64,000 bases of DNA from Brevundimonas sp. (GTDB taxonomy: Bacteria > Pseudomonadota > Alphaproteobacteria > Caulobacterales > Caulobacteraceae). A program made the position numbers and the translations under genes. Below, piece by piece: positions 21,901-30,509 of this stretch (within the stretch, counting starts at the first letter, position 1; every line of letters begins with the position of its first letter). The notes under the pieces are model-generated. The model was given only the letters and a program-made list of their open reading frames with translations. It was not told the origin of the DNA and searched no databases. The stretch lies in contig NZ_SDZL01000006.1 in assembly GCF_004210735.1 (NCBI RefSeq), positions 1 through 64,000 of the forward strand. Reading direction: 5' to 3'.

Positions 21901-23598
21901 TTACCTTCTCAGTCCCAGCAGCCCTGCCCAACCGCCGCTGGTCAGCAGGGCGACATCCAGCAGGGCGAGGGCCAGCGGCGTGGTGGCGGGCGCGGCGATG
22001 AAGGTCGGGCGCCAGTCGGGGCTGAACTTGGCCTTGTAGGCGCGCAGGCCCGAAAAGCCGTACAGCGCGCCGCCTTCGTCAAACACCAGGGCGCCCACCC
22101 GCGCGAAGATGGGGGCCATTCGCCGGTTCTCCAACCCCGCCAGCGGGGCGGCGCCAAGGCCGAGCACGCGGAAGCCCTGATCGCGCGCCCATTCCATGAC
22201 CCTGACGAACAGATAGTCCATCACCCCCGGCGGCGCGTCGAGGCGATGCCGCATGAGGTCGACCTCCAGTTCATCCCCGGCGACCAGAAGATTGGCGAAG
22301 GCGACGATCCGCCCCTCGACTCGCACGACCGCCAGCGGACCCTGATCCAGATGGTCCGGATCGAACCAGCCCATGGAAAAGGTCTTCTCCGCCCCTTGAT
22401 GGGCCCGCAGCCATAGGTCGGAGACCGTCTTCAGCGCGTCGATGTTTGCGGCAGCGGACCCGGGCGGCATGACTTCGAACGTCGCGCCTTCGCGTTCGGC
22501 GCGGCTGACGGCGGTGCGCAAATTCTGGCGGGAACGGCCGGACAGGGTGAAGGCGCCCAGAGGAACCACGGCGGATTCGCCCACCTTGCGGACCGCCAGA
22601 CCCATGGTGGCCAGATCGCCCAGCAGCCCCTCGCCCACGCTGTAGAAGACGGCGGCGGCGCCGTAGCTGTCGGCCGTTTCGGCGAAGCTCCAGAGCAGTT
22701 CGCGACGCTCGCTCTTCAAGCCGACAGGCTCGCCGAGGGCGATCCAGCGTCGGCCTCGCACGCGATAGGCGATGAAGCTGCGCCCGGACGGGCTGAACAT
22801 CAGCGCCTTGTCGCCCAGCAGCCCCAGCCAAGCCCCCGGAGAGGCCCTGTCGGCGGACACCAAGGCGGCGCGGGCGCGCGCCAACTCGACCGGACCGGCC
22901 GGGCCGTGACTTCTGGCCCCCGGCGCCGTCAGCAGCGACCAGCCCGCCGCCAGCAGGGTCAGCACCGCCAGCCCGCCTGCCGCGCGCAGGAAGCCCGACA
23001 CCTGCCGGTCCGTGACCAGCCGCCACCACAGGTCGTCGGTATAGGCCACGTCGCGATAGGCGAAGAACCCCAGCCACAGCAGGGCGACCACGGCCGCCAG
23101 CAACACCAGCAGCCAGCCCGGCCGCAGCGGCTCCAGCAGACGCGAACGGCGGATGAAGGCGCCCCGGCACGGCGCCAGCAGCACGGCCACGGCCGTCAGC
23201 TCCAGCGCCTCTTCCCAGTCCAGCCCCTTCAGCAACGAGAAGACCGCCCCGCCCATCAGCACCGCCAGCGCCGCCCAATATGCCCCTCGCCGCCGGCGCC
23301 ACAGTCCGGCCGCCAGCACCAGCAGAACAAACCCCGTCACGCTGGCGGCGAAATGCGACAGGTCGATCAGCAGCGGCGGCGCCCACCTGCCCAGCGCCGT
23401 CAGCCGCCCCACGAAGGCCGGCGTCATGGCCGAGATCAGCACCAGAGCGCCCGCGACAAAGGTGGCCACGGCGAACACCTGCGGCGTCAGTTCATAGGCC
23501 AGGCCGCCCAGACGCCGGGCCACGCGCCGTCCGCCATCAATGGCAGCCTTGCTTTGATTGGGGCGGGCTTCGGTCAAATGCGGCTCTGACGGGGTCAT
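21901..23598 (-). CDS. MprF-like protein (DUF2156/phosphatidylglycerol lysyltransferase C-terminal domain with TM segments)
   Basis: Multi-TM N-terminus followed by GRSFIAYRVRGRRWIALGEPVG...SRQNLRTAVSRAEREGATFEV...RVGALVFDEGGALYGFSGLRAYKAKFSPDWRPTF. Confidence 0.8.
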   Translation of the reverse strand: MTPSEPHLTEARPNQSKAAIDGGRRVARRLGGLAYELTPQVFAVATFVAGALVLISAMTPAFVGRLTALGRWAPPLLIDLSHFAASVTGFVLLVLAAGLWRRRRGAYWAALAVLMGGAVFSLLKGLDWEEALELTAVAVLLAPCRGAFIRRSRLLEPLRPGWLLVLLAAVVALLWLGFFAYRDVAYTDDLWWRLVTDRQVSGFLRAAGGLAVLTLLAAGWSLLTAPGARSHGPAGPVELARARAALVSADRASPGAWLGLLGDKALMFSPSGRSFIAYRVRGRRWIALGEPVGLKSERRELLWSFAETADSYGAAAVFYSVGEGLLGDLATMGLAVRKVGESAVVPLGAFTLSGRSRQNLRTAVSRAEREGATFEVMPPGSAAANIDALKTVSDLWLRAHQGAEKTFSMGWFDPDHLDQGPLAVVRVEGRIVAFANLLVAGDELEVDLMRHRLDAPPGVMDYLFVRVMEWARDQGFRVLGLGAAPLAGLENRRMAPIFARVGALVFDEGGALYGFSGLRAYKAKFSPDWRPTFIAAPATTPLALALLDVALLTSGGWAGLLGLRR

Positions 23599-23680
23599 TT
23601 CGGGGCGGGTGAAACAATGCCTTACGCAGCGTGTTCTTCACAACTGCGGGCGCAGGGACCCGTATAGCTAAGGCAATTCG

Positions 23681-24250
23681 ATGATCCGCAAGACCACTCT
23701 TCTGGCTGGCGTCGCCGGCGCGCTGCTGATGACCGCCCCCGCCTTCGCCCAGGACACGCCTCCGGCGAGCGAAACCGCCCCGGCCGAAGCCCAGGCGACC
23801 CCCGCCGCCCCGCAACGCCTCGAACTGCAACCCGGCGCGACCGTGCGCGGGACCGACGGCGAACTGGGCAAGCTGGAAGGCGCGCGTCGCAACGATGCGG
23901 GTCAGCAGGAGCTGACGGTGCGCGGGGCCGATGGCCAGCTGCGCGCTGTTCCTCTTGCCGGCCTGAAGCAGGAAGGCGCGGATGTCGTGGTCGGCTGGAC
24001 CACGGCCGAATATCAGGCGGCCCCGGCGATCACCGGCGAAGCCGCCGCCCCCGCGACGCCCGCGGCTCCGACTGCGCCGGCTGCCCCCGCTGCCCCGACC
24101 ATGCCGGCGGATCCTTCGGTCCCCGCGGCCCCGGCTGAGCCGTCCGAAGCAGCGACCCCGCCGGCCCCGAGCGAAGCCGTTCCGCCCGCCGAACCGGCGG
24201 ACCCGGTCACCGAGCCGACCGAGACAGAGACTGAATCCGAGCCTCAGTAA
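23681..24250 (+). CDS. Secreted Ala/Pro-rich protein with PRC-barrel-like repeat
   Basis: Signal peptide LLAGVAGALLMTAPAFAQ; GATVRGTDGELGKLEG...AVPLAGL; long Ala/Pro/Glu tail. Confidence 0.65.
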   Translation: MIRKTTLLAGVAGALLMTAPAFAQDTPPASETAPAEAQATPAAPQRLELQPGATVRGTDGELGKLEGARRNDAGQQELTVRGADGQLRAVPLAGLKQEGADVVVGWTTAEYQAAPAITGEAAAPATPAAPTAPAAPAAPTMPADPSVPAAPAEPSEAATPPAPSEAVPPAEPADPVTEPTETETESEPQ

Positions 24251-24267
24251 GGGCCATGAAGTCCAGG

Positions 24268-24296
24268 AAAGGGCGTCCCGTCGGGGCGCCCTTTTT
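24268..24296 (+). terminator. Rho-independent terminator
   Basis: AAAGGGCGTCCCGTCGGGGCGCCCTTTTT. Confidence 0.8.
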
Positions 24297-24327
24297 CTTA
24301 CTGCCAACGAAATCAGGGAGTGAAAAC

Positions 24328-24852
24328 ATGAAATCATCCATCCTCGTCATCGCCGCCGTGGCCTGCGCGACGGCCCTGCCCGCATCGGCCCAGGTGCTGG
24401 GCGGCAATGTCGGCGTCGGCGCCGCCGCCCAGGTCGGCGTCCCGGCGACCCAGCCGCTGACCGGCGCCGTCGGCCAGACCATCGGCGACGCCGGCCAGAC
24501 CGCGCGCGACACCACCACCGACGTCGGCGCGACCACACGCGACGCCGTCGATGCGACCCTGAACGCCCAGGTCACGACGTCGGGCGACGCTTCGGTCCGG
24601 ACCGAGCCGGGGCAGGCGTCCGCCGACCTCGACGTCTCGGCCGGGGCCATGGTCCACGGCGCCGACGGCGCGATGCTGGGCACGCTGGTGGGAACCACGC
24701 GCGACACGGCCGGACGTATCCAGGGCTTCGCCGTCCGCTCGGCCGACGGGGCGGTGAAGACGGTTCCCGCCACCGGCGCCCAGGTCCAGGGCGACGTGCT
24801 GGTCACCGGGTGGAGCGAGGCCCAGTTCAAGGCTGCGCCTGCCGCTGACTGA
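24328..24852 (+). CDS. Secreted protein, paralog of 23681-24250 (PRC-barrel-like)
   Basis: GAMVHGADGAMLGTLVGTTRDTAGRIQGFAVRSADGAVKTVPA...VTGWSEAQFKAAP parallels VVGWTTAEYQAAP of the neighbour. Confidence 0.65.
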   Translation: MKSSILVIAAVACATALPASAQVLGGNVGVGAAAQVGVPATQPLTGAVGQTIGDAGQTARDTTTDVGATTRDAVDATLNAQVTTSGDASVRTEPGQASADLDVSAGAMVHGADGAMLGTLVGTTRDTAGRIQGFAVRSADGAVKTVPATGAQVQGDVLVTGWSEAQFKAAPAAD

Positions 24853-24871
24853 TCACCCGACCGGCAAAAAG

Positions 24872-24901
24872 AAAGGGCGGCCCGTGGGGGCCGCCCTTTT
24901 T
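24872..24901. terminator. Bidirectional terminator between convergent genes
   Basis: AAAGGGCGGCCCGTGGGGGCCGCCCTTTTT. Confidence 0.85.
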
Positions 24902-24920
24902 CGGTGGCTGAAGCGCCGCC

Positions 24921-25160
24921 TCAGCGACGCTTCACCAGACCCAGCAGGAACAGCAGGATCACGGCGCCGATGACGGCGACGATGGTCGATCCGATCCAGC
25001 CACCCCACGTAATGCCCATGGCGTTGGCCAGGAAGCCGCCGATCAGGGCGCCGATGACGCCGACGATCAGGTTGGTGATCAGGCCGTGGTTGCGGCCCAT
25101 GATCTGTTCGGCGATCCAGCCGGCCAGAATACCGATGATGATCCAGGCGATAATGCCCAT
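24921..25160 (-). CDS. GlsB/YeaQ/YmgE family stress-response membrane protein
   Basis: MGIIAWIIIGILAGWIAEQIMGRNHGLITNLIVGVIGALIGGFL. Confidence 0.92.
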   Translation of the reverse strand: MGIIAWIIIGILAGWIAEQIMGRNHGLITNLIVGVIGALIGGFLANAMGITWGGWIGSTIVAVIGAVILLFLLGLVKRR

Positions 25161-25327
25161 GGTTTGTCTCCTCCAGAAAGCTCAGCTCTTCCCAACAATG
25201 CGCCACCAGCGCTGCGGTTGCGTAGCTGCAAGGCTGGACGTTTCGTCTGGCAGGCGAGCGCGGCACGACGCTTGCCGCGTGACGGGCGAGCCGTCCCGCT
25301 TCGGGACGCCTTTTGGGGAATGGGGCC

Positions 25328-25708
25328 ATGGCCACCGACATCGACCTTCACCTGGGACGTCGCCTGCGTCGTCGTCGTCGTCTGCTGGGTCTGACCCAGC
25401 AACAGCTGGCCGTTCAGGTCGGCATCCGCTTCCAGCAGATCCAGAAGTACGAGTGCGGCGCCAACCGCATCTCGGCCGCCCGCCTGTGGCAACTGGCCGA
25501 GGCGCTGGAGACGCCCGTCAGCTATTTCTATGACGGTCTGGCCGAAGCGATCGAGCGCAAGGAGAGCGCCAACAGCGGCGGCGAGATGTTTTCCCGCAAG
25601 GAAACCCTCGACCTGATCCAGGCCTATTACCAGCTGGGCGAGCGGCCGCGCCGGCGCCTGCTGGACCTGGCCAAGTCGCTGCACACGGACGGCGAGGTCG
25701 CGGCCTGA
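25328..25708 (+). CDS. XRE-family helix-turn-helix transcriptional regulator
   Basis: LGRRLRRRRRLLGLTQQQLAVQVGIRFQQIQKYECGANRISAARLWQLAEAL. Confidence 0.9.
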   Translation: MATDIDLHLGRRLRRRRRLLGLTQQQLAVQVGIRFQQIQKYECGANRISAARLWQLAEALETPVSYFYDGLAEAIERKESANSGGEMFSRKETLDLIQAYYQLGERPRRRLLDLAKSLHTDGEVAA

Positions 25709-25754
25709 CCGCTCAAGGGTGACTTGGGGGCGGCGCTTGCTGTAAGCCGCCCGC

Positions 25755-26540
25755 ATGACCGAGCATGAAGCCTTCGCCGTCGAGCTGGCCCATGAAGCCG
25801 CGCGCGTGACCCTGCCCTTCTTCCGCGGCGTCAATGCGGAAGAGAACAAGGCCGGGCCCGGCGCCTTCGATCCGGTGACCGAGGCGGACCGCGCGGCCGA
25901 GGCGGCGATCCGCAAACGCATCGCCGAACGCTTCCCCGATCACGGCGTGGTGGGCGAGGAATACGGCGAGGACCGGCCCGACGCCGAACATGTCTGGGTG
26001 CTGGACCCCATCGACGGCACCCGCGCCTTCATCGCCGGCCTGCCGCTGTGGACCACGCTGATCGCCCTGCGCGTCGCGGGGCGGCCGCAGACCGGCGTGA
26101 TCGCGCAGCCGTATCTGGACGAGATCTTTCTGGGCGGCCCGTCCGGCGCGCGCTTGCTGAAGGCCGGCGCCGAGACGCCGCTGAAGACCCGCGCCTGTCC
26201 CGATCTGACGGCGGCGATCATCTCGACCACCGATCCCGACATCTTCAACGGCGCCGAACTGGGCGCCTGGACCCAGGTGCGGGCCGCCGCGCGCCTGGCC
26301 CGCCTGGGCTGCGACGCCTATGCCTACGCCATGCTGGCGGCCGGACGGATCGACCTGGTGGCCGAAACCAGCCTGAAGCCGTGGGACTGGTCGGCGCTGG
26401 TCCCGGTGATCGAGGCGGCGGGCGGCGAAGTCACCAACTGGCGCGGCGAGGCGCCGGACGACACCGGCCAGATTCTGGCCGTCGGCGACGCCCGCCTGCG
26501 CCCCGAGGCGCTGGTGGCCCTGAAGCGGGCGGCGCTCTAG
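25755..26540 (+). CDS. Inositol monophosphatase family protein, likely histidinol-phosphatase
   Basis: DPVTEADRAAE, GEEYG, VLDPIDGTRAFIAGLPLWTTLIAL, KPWDWSALVPVIEAAGG. Confidence 0.85.
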   Translation: MTEHEAFAVELAHEAARVTLPFFRGVNAEENKAGPGAFDPVTEADRAAEAAIRKRIAERFPDHGVVGEEYGEDRPDAEHVWVLDPIDGTRAFIAGLPLWTTLIALRVAGRPQTGVIAQPYLDEIFLGGPSGARLLKAGAETPLKTRACPDLTAAIISTTDPDIFNGAELGAWTQVRAAARLARLGCDAYAYAMLAAGRIDLVAETSLKPWDWSALVPVIEAAGGEVTNWRGEAPDDTGQILAVGDARLRPEALVALKRAAL

Positions 26541-26692
26541 CCCTTCTCCCCTTGGGGGAGAAGGTGGCTTGCGGAGCAAGACGGATGAGGGGGCGGTCAG
26601 CCTCACCCTCGCCCTGAACCCGTCTGCCTGCCGACACAGCCCCCTCATCCGAGCGCCTTACAGCGCCCACCTTCTCCCCCGAGGGGAGAAGG
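26541..26692. repeat. Palindromic interspersed repeat, family B, copy 1 (RIME-like)
   Basis: CCCTTCTCCCCTTGGGGGAGAAGGTGGCTTGCGGAGCAAGACGGATGAGGGG ... CCCCTCATCCGAGCGCC...CCACCTTCTCCCCCGAGGGGAGAAGG. Confidence 0.85.
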
Positions 26693-26693
26693 A

Positions 26694-27857
26694 TCAGGAG
26701 GCCTTGGTCTCTCCGGGCGGCGGCAGCAGGGCGAAGGGATCATCTTCCATCGACACCGCCGCCGCGTCTGGCGTGGCGAAAACCGCGTCAAAGGCGTTGG
26801 TGGGCGCGGGGGTGGGCGCAGGCGCGACCTCGACCGGCGCGGGCGGTTCGACCGGCGCCAGCGGCGACAGGTCCTCGGTCGGCGAGACATAGTCGGCCAA
26901 GGCCTCGAACTCGCGCAGGAAGTCGGCGCGCAATTCGTCCGTCTCCATGATGATCTCGTGCTTCGCGCCCGAAACCTCGACATAGCGGCCGCGCGGCAGG
27001 CGTTTGGCCGCCCATTTGCTGGTCTGTTTCCAGACCCGGTCGTCGTCGGCGGACTGGATCACCGTGGTGGGGATCCTGACCGATTTCAGCGCCTTGGGCT
27101 TGAGCGCCCGCTCGCCCGCGTCCAGCGCGAAGGCCAGCCAGCCCCACGTCGGGCCGCCGATGGCCAGGTGCGGACAGGCGTAAAGCTGCTGCCGCCACAT
27201 CTCGTAGCGGCTGGCGTCGGACGTCAGGGCGTCCTTGTCGAAGGTGTGGTCGAAGGGATCGTCCGGGTCGTCCAGCACATAGTCGCCCGCCTTGCCGTGG
27301 CGCAGGTTCCAGCGGACCGCCAGCTTGACCGACCACATCGATCGCTTGCCGGTGCGGATGCGCAGCATCGGGCTGGACAGCAGGGCGCCCGAGAACCGGT
27401 CCTCGCCGGCTTCCAGCGACAGCAGGTTCAGGGTCGCGCCCATGGAGTGGCCGATCATGACCCAGGGCCGGGGCGCGCGTGTCTCGAACGCGTCCAGCAG
27501 CCGGGCGTAGTCGTCCAGGAATTCCTCGACCGCACGGGCGTGCCCCTTCAGCCGGTCGGGCAGCAGGCGGGCCGACAGGCCCTGTCCGCGCCAGTCGTGG
27601 GCCAGCACGCACCAGCCGCGCGCCAGCAGATTGCCGACCAGTTCGAAATATTTCTCGATCGGCTCGGTCCGGCCGGGGCTCAGCACCACCGTGCCGCGCG
27701 GCCGCGTCGCCACCAGGGCTGAGGGCGTCCAGAAGGCCGCGCGCAGCCGCAGGCCGCCGGCTCCACGGAACCACTCGCCCTGCCCGCCCGGCGGGGAAGA
27801 GGCCCCGGGAACCCCCATCAGGGGCGCCTGGGCGGCGTAGGCGGCGGCTCGGTTCAC
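26694..27857 (-). CDS. Alpha/beta hydrolase (lysophospholipase-like)
   Basis: VVLSPGRTEPIEKYFE, HDWRGQGLS, IGHSMGATL, DDRVWKQTSKWAAKRL. Confidence 0.85.
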   Translation of the reverse strand: MNRAAAYAAQAPLMGVPGASSPPGGQGEWFRGAGGLRLRAAFWTPSALVATRPRGTVVLSPGRTEPIEKYFELVGNLLARGWCVLAHDWRGQGLSARLLPDRLKGHARAVEEFLDDYARLLDAFETRAPRPWVMIGHSMGATLNLLSLEAGEDRFSGALLSSPMLRIRTGKRSMWSVKLAVRWNLRHGKAGDYVLDDPDDPFDHTFDKDALTSDASRYEMWRQQLYACPHLAIGGPTWGWLAFALDAGERALKPKALKSVRIPTTVIQSADDDRVWKQTSKWAAKRLPRGRYVEVSGAKHEIIMETDELRADFLREFEALADYVSPTEDLSPLAPVEPPAPVEVAPAPTPAPTNAFDAVFATPDAAAVSMEDDPFALLPPPGETKAS

Positions 27858-28771
27858 TCAGGCTTCCTGAATTTCAACGTCATGCGATCGCTCTCTCCGA
27901 TCGCGTCGTATTTGGCGCGGTCGAAGGTCGGGTCGGCCGCCTGACCCGCCGGCGCCGTCAGGCGGGTCGGCGGCAGGGTTTCGACTCCGAACGGATGATC
28001 GCGGTTATCCCTTTCATTCGCGTTGATTTCCGACGCGGCGACGAAAACGAATCCGGCCTCGGCCGCCAACTGTTTGACGAAGGCTTCCTGGACATAGCCG
28101 TTGGCCGCCGCGGGATCCTGATCCTCGTCCGGTTGCAGGCGGTGCTGCTCGACGCCCAGCACGCCGCCGGGACGCAGGGCGGCATAGGCGTCGGCAAAGG
28201 CTTTTTCGGCGATGCCCGCGGCCATCCACGCGTGAATCTGGCGCATGAACAGCACCATATCCAGCGTTCCCGGCGGGGCGATCGGCCCGGTCGTGGCGCC
28301 GAAATTGCCGAACGTCATCTCGCCGTACAGCTTGCGGTTCTCGGCGAAGCGGCGGCGGAAGGCCTCGTTCAGGGCCGTCTGGGCGGGATTGGCGTTCGGG
28401 CCGCTCTCGAAACCGATGGCCAGATAAGCGCCGCCGCCCTCGTTCAGATAGGGGGCCAGGATGTCGGCGTACCAGCCGCTGCCCGGCCAGATCTCGGCCA
28501 CCTTCATACCCGGACGCAGGCCCAGGAAGCGCAGCGTTTCGACCGGGTGGCGATAGGGGTCACGCGCCTTGTCCGCCGCACTGCGCCAGGCGCCCGCCAC
28601 GGCCCAGTCCAGCGAGCCCTTGGGCGGGCCTTCGGGTTCGGGCGGGGCGGCCGGCTCGTCCGCCTTCTTGTCGCGGCCGCAGGCGGCCAGACCCGTGATC
28701 GCGGCCGCCGTCGCGCCCATCAGCACAGTCCGACGCGAGGCGAACGAGAGAAGCGACGAAGAACTACGCAT
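27854..28771 (-). CDS. Class I SAM-dependent methyltransferase-like lipoprotein/Tat substrate
   Basis: SRRTVLMGATAAAITGLAAC-G; PGMKVAEIWPGSGWYADILAPYL; RPGGVLGVEQHRL. Paralog of the adjacent ORF. Confidence 0.75.
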   Translation of the reverse strand: MRSSSSLLSFASRRTVLMGATAAAITGLAACGRDKKADEPAAPPEPEGPPKGSLDWAVAGAWRSAADKARDPYRHPVETLRFLGLRPGMKVAEIWPGSGWYADILAPYLNEGGGAYLAIGFESGPNANPAQTALNEAFRRRFAENRKLYGEMTFGNFGATTGPIAPPGTLDMVLFMRQIHAWMAAGIAEKAFADAYAALRPGGVLGVEQHRLQPDEDQDPAAANGYVQEAFVKQLAAEAGFVFVAASEINANERDNRDHPFGVETLPPTRLTAPAGQAADPTFDRAKYDAIGESDRMTLKFRKPE

Positions 28772-28858
28772 GCACGGCCCCCGGGAAGCATTCGGCGAGC
28801 GGCCCGAACGACTCCAGCGAGGCTGGCTTAACCATGTTCCCCGCAGGCGTCAAAACCC

Positions 28859-29680
28859 TCACTGGCTCCCTCCGGCGGTCGCCTCCGGCTTGCGGAAGCG
28901 CAGGGTCATGCGATCACTCTCGCCGATGGCGTCCAGCGCCGCGCGTTCATCCGCCGTCAGGGTGCGTCCGTCCTGCTCCGACCGGCGAACCGGCGGCAGG
29001 CTCCACACACCGAACGGATGGTCGCGGTCGTCCCGGGCGTTGGCGTTCAGTTCACTGCGGGCGTCCAGCACGAAGCCGGCGGCCTGGCCGGCGCGGATGA
29101 CATAGCTTTCGGGCACATAGCCGGTGGGCGCGGTCTCGGTGACGTTCAGGCCCTCGGCGCTGCGGTGTTGTTCGACGGCCAACACGCCGCCCGGCTTCAG
29201 CGCCGCGAAGAAGGCGGCCAGATACGGCTCGACCCGATCCGAGCGGGACCAGTTGTGGAAGGCGCGGGCCACCACGACCATGTCCGCCGTCCCCGGCTCG
29301 ACGCCCATCCCCTCCAGCGGACGGTTGACGGGCACATAGCGACCGCCCGTCGCTCCGGCGTAAGGCTCCAGGATATTGCGCCACCAGCCCGCGCCGCCGG
29401 GTTCGATCTCGACGATGGTCGCGCCGGGCGTCAGCCCCCAGAAGGTCAGGGTCTCGAACGGGTGGCGATAGACGTCGCGGGCGCGGTCCGCCTCGGGTCG
29501 GGCGGTCGAGGCGATGGCGGTTTTCAGCGCCTCGTCCTCATGCAGGGCGGGCATCTCCATCGACAGGCCCTGGCGGTGGGGCAGGCTGGTCGCGGCGTCC
29601 GGCGACTGGGCCAGAGCCGGCGCGGAAAGGGCCGGCGTGGCGAGGGCGAGAAGGGCGGCGGCGAGGACGGTCGTGCGCAT
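28859..29680 (-). CDS. Secreted class I SAM-dependent methyltransferase-like protein (paralog)
   Basis: MRTTVLAAALLALATPALSAPALAQ signal; PGATIVEIEPGGAGWWRNILEPYA; KPGGVLAVEQHRS. Confidence 0.75.
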   Translation of the reverse strand: MRTTVLAAALLALATPALSAPALAQSPDAATSLPHRQGLSMEMPALHEDEALKTAIASTARPEADRARDVYRHPFETLTFWGLTPGATIVEIEPGGAGWWRNILEPYAGATGGRYVPVNRPLEGMGVEPGTADMVVVARAFHNWSRSDRVEPYLAAFFAALKPGGVLAVEQHRSAEGLNVTETAPTGYVPESYVIRAGQAAGFVLDARSELNANARDDRDHPFGVWSLPPVRRSEQDGRTLTADERAALDAIGESDRMTLRFRKPEATAGGSQ

Positions 29681-29895
29681 TGGGCGTGGCTCCGTGTGTT
29701 CCGTGCACACACCCATACGGCGCTTCGCGGCGCCGACAAGGCGGAACCGGCGGTCGGCGACGATTTCGCGCGGCGTCACGGCCACCCCTTGACGGTCGAA
29801 AACCGCCTCCCATCTGTTCATCCGAGAGCGCCGATCCCGGGCTCTTTCAGACCCGCGGGGCCCATCAGGGACCGCAAGGCCTGACCACCCACGCC

Positions 29896-29948
29896 GTCCG
29901 GGGAAACCGCCGGGCGGACCCCTTGCTGATCCTCAGGAGGATGACATG
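29896..29948 (+). promoter_or_regulatory. Candidate SD-sequestering RNA thermometer (ROSE-like) in the hsp20 5' UTR
   Basis: GTCCG...CGGAC stem, then CCTTGCTGATCCTCAGGAGGATGACATG, in which ATCCTC or TTGCT can pair with the AGGAGG SD. Confidence 0.4.
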
Positions 29949-30437
29949 CGTACCTATGATTTCTCGCCGCTCTATCGCTCGGCCGTCGGTTTCGACCGGA
30001 TGGCGAACCTGCTGGAGAGCGCTGCGCGCACCAGCCAGGAAAACGGCTGGCCCCCCTACAATATCGAGACCACGGGCGAGAACGCCTATCGCATCGAGAT
30101 CGCCGTCGCCGGCTTCAAGCCCGACGAGCTGAACATCGAGGCGAAGGAGAACCTGCTCACCGTCACCGGCCGCAAGACCGCCAATGACGACGCCGCAGCA
30201 GCCCGCACCTTCCTGCACCGCGGCCTGGCCGAGCGCGATTTCGAGCGCCGGTTCCAGCTGGCCGACTATGTCGTGGTCGAAAAGGCGGACCTGTCGAACG
30301 GCCTGCTGACCATCGACCTGAAGCGTGAACTGCCCGAGGCGCTGAAGCCGCGCCGGATCGAGATCGGCGCCGGCCAGCCGCTGATCGAAGGCCAGGTCGA
30401 CAGCAAGCCTGCCCCCAAGACCAGAAAGGCGGCGTAA
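29946..30437 (+). CDS. Hsp20/alpha-crystallin family small heat-shock protein
   Basis: [78 protein letters not shown]. Confidence 0.96.
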   Translation: MRTYDFSPLYRSAVGFDRMANLLESAARTSQENGWPPYNIETTGENAYRIEIAVAGFKPDELNIEAKENLLTVTGRKTANDDAAAARTFLHRGLAERDFERRFQLADYVVVEKADLSNGLLTIDLKRELPEALKPRRIEIGAGQPLIEGQVDSKPAPKTRKAA

Positions 30438-30478
30438 GCCCTCCCCCGACCTTCAAGGTCCTCCATCCCCGATCGACT

Positions 30479-30505
30479 GGGGCGGCGTTCGCGCCGCCCC
30501 TTTTT
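30479..30505. terminator. Terminator between convergent hsp20 and pentapeptide genes
   Basis: GGGGCGGCGTTCGCGCCGCCCCTTTTT. Confidence 0.85.
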
Positions 30506-30509
30506 CGTG

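Noticed and set aside
24872-24901. Possible small RNA at the strong hairpin with flanking A and T tracts
   Set aside because: Best explained as a bidirectional terminator between convergent genes.
29844-29867. Sigma-32-like promoter (CTTTCAG-N10-CCCATCA) ahead of hsp20
   Set aside because: Weak match to consensus in the -35 and slightly short spacing; not strong enough to annotate.
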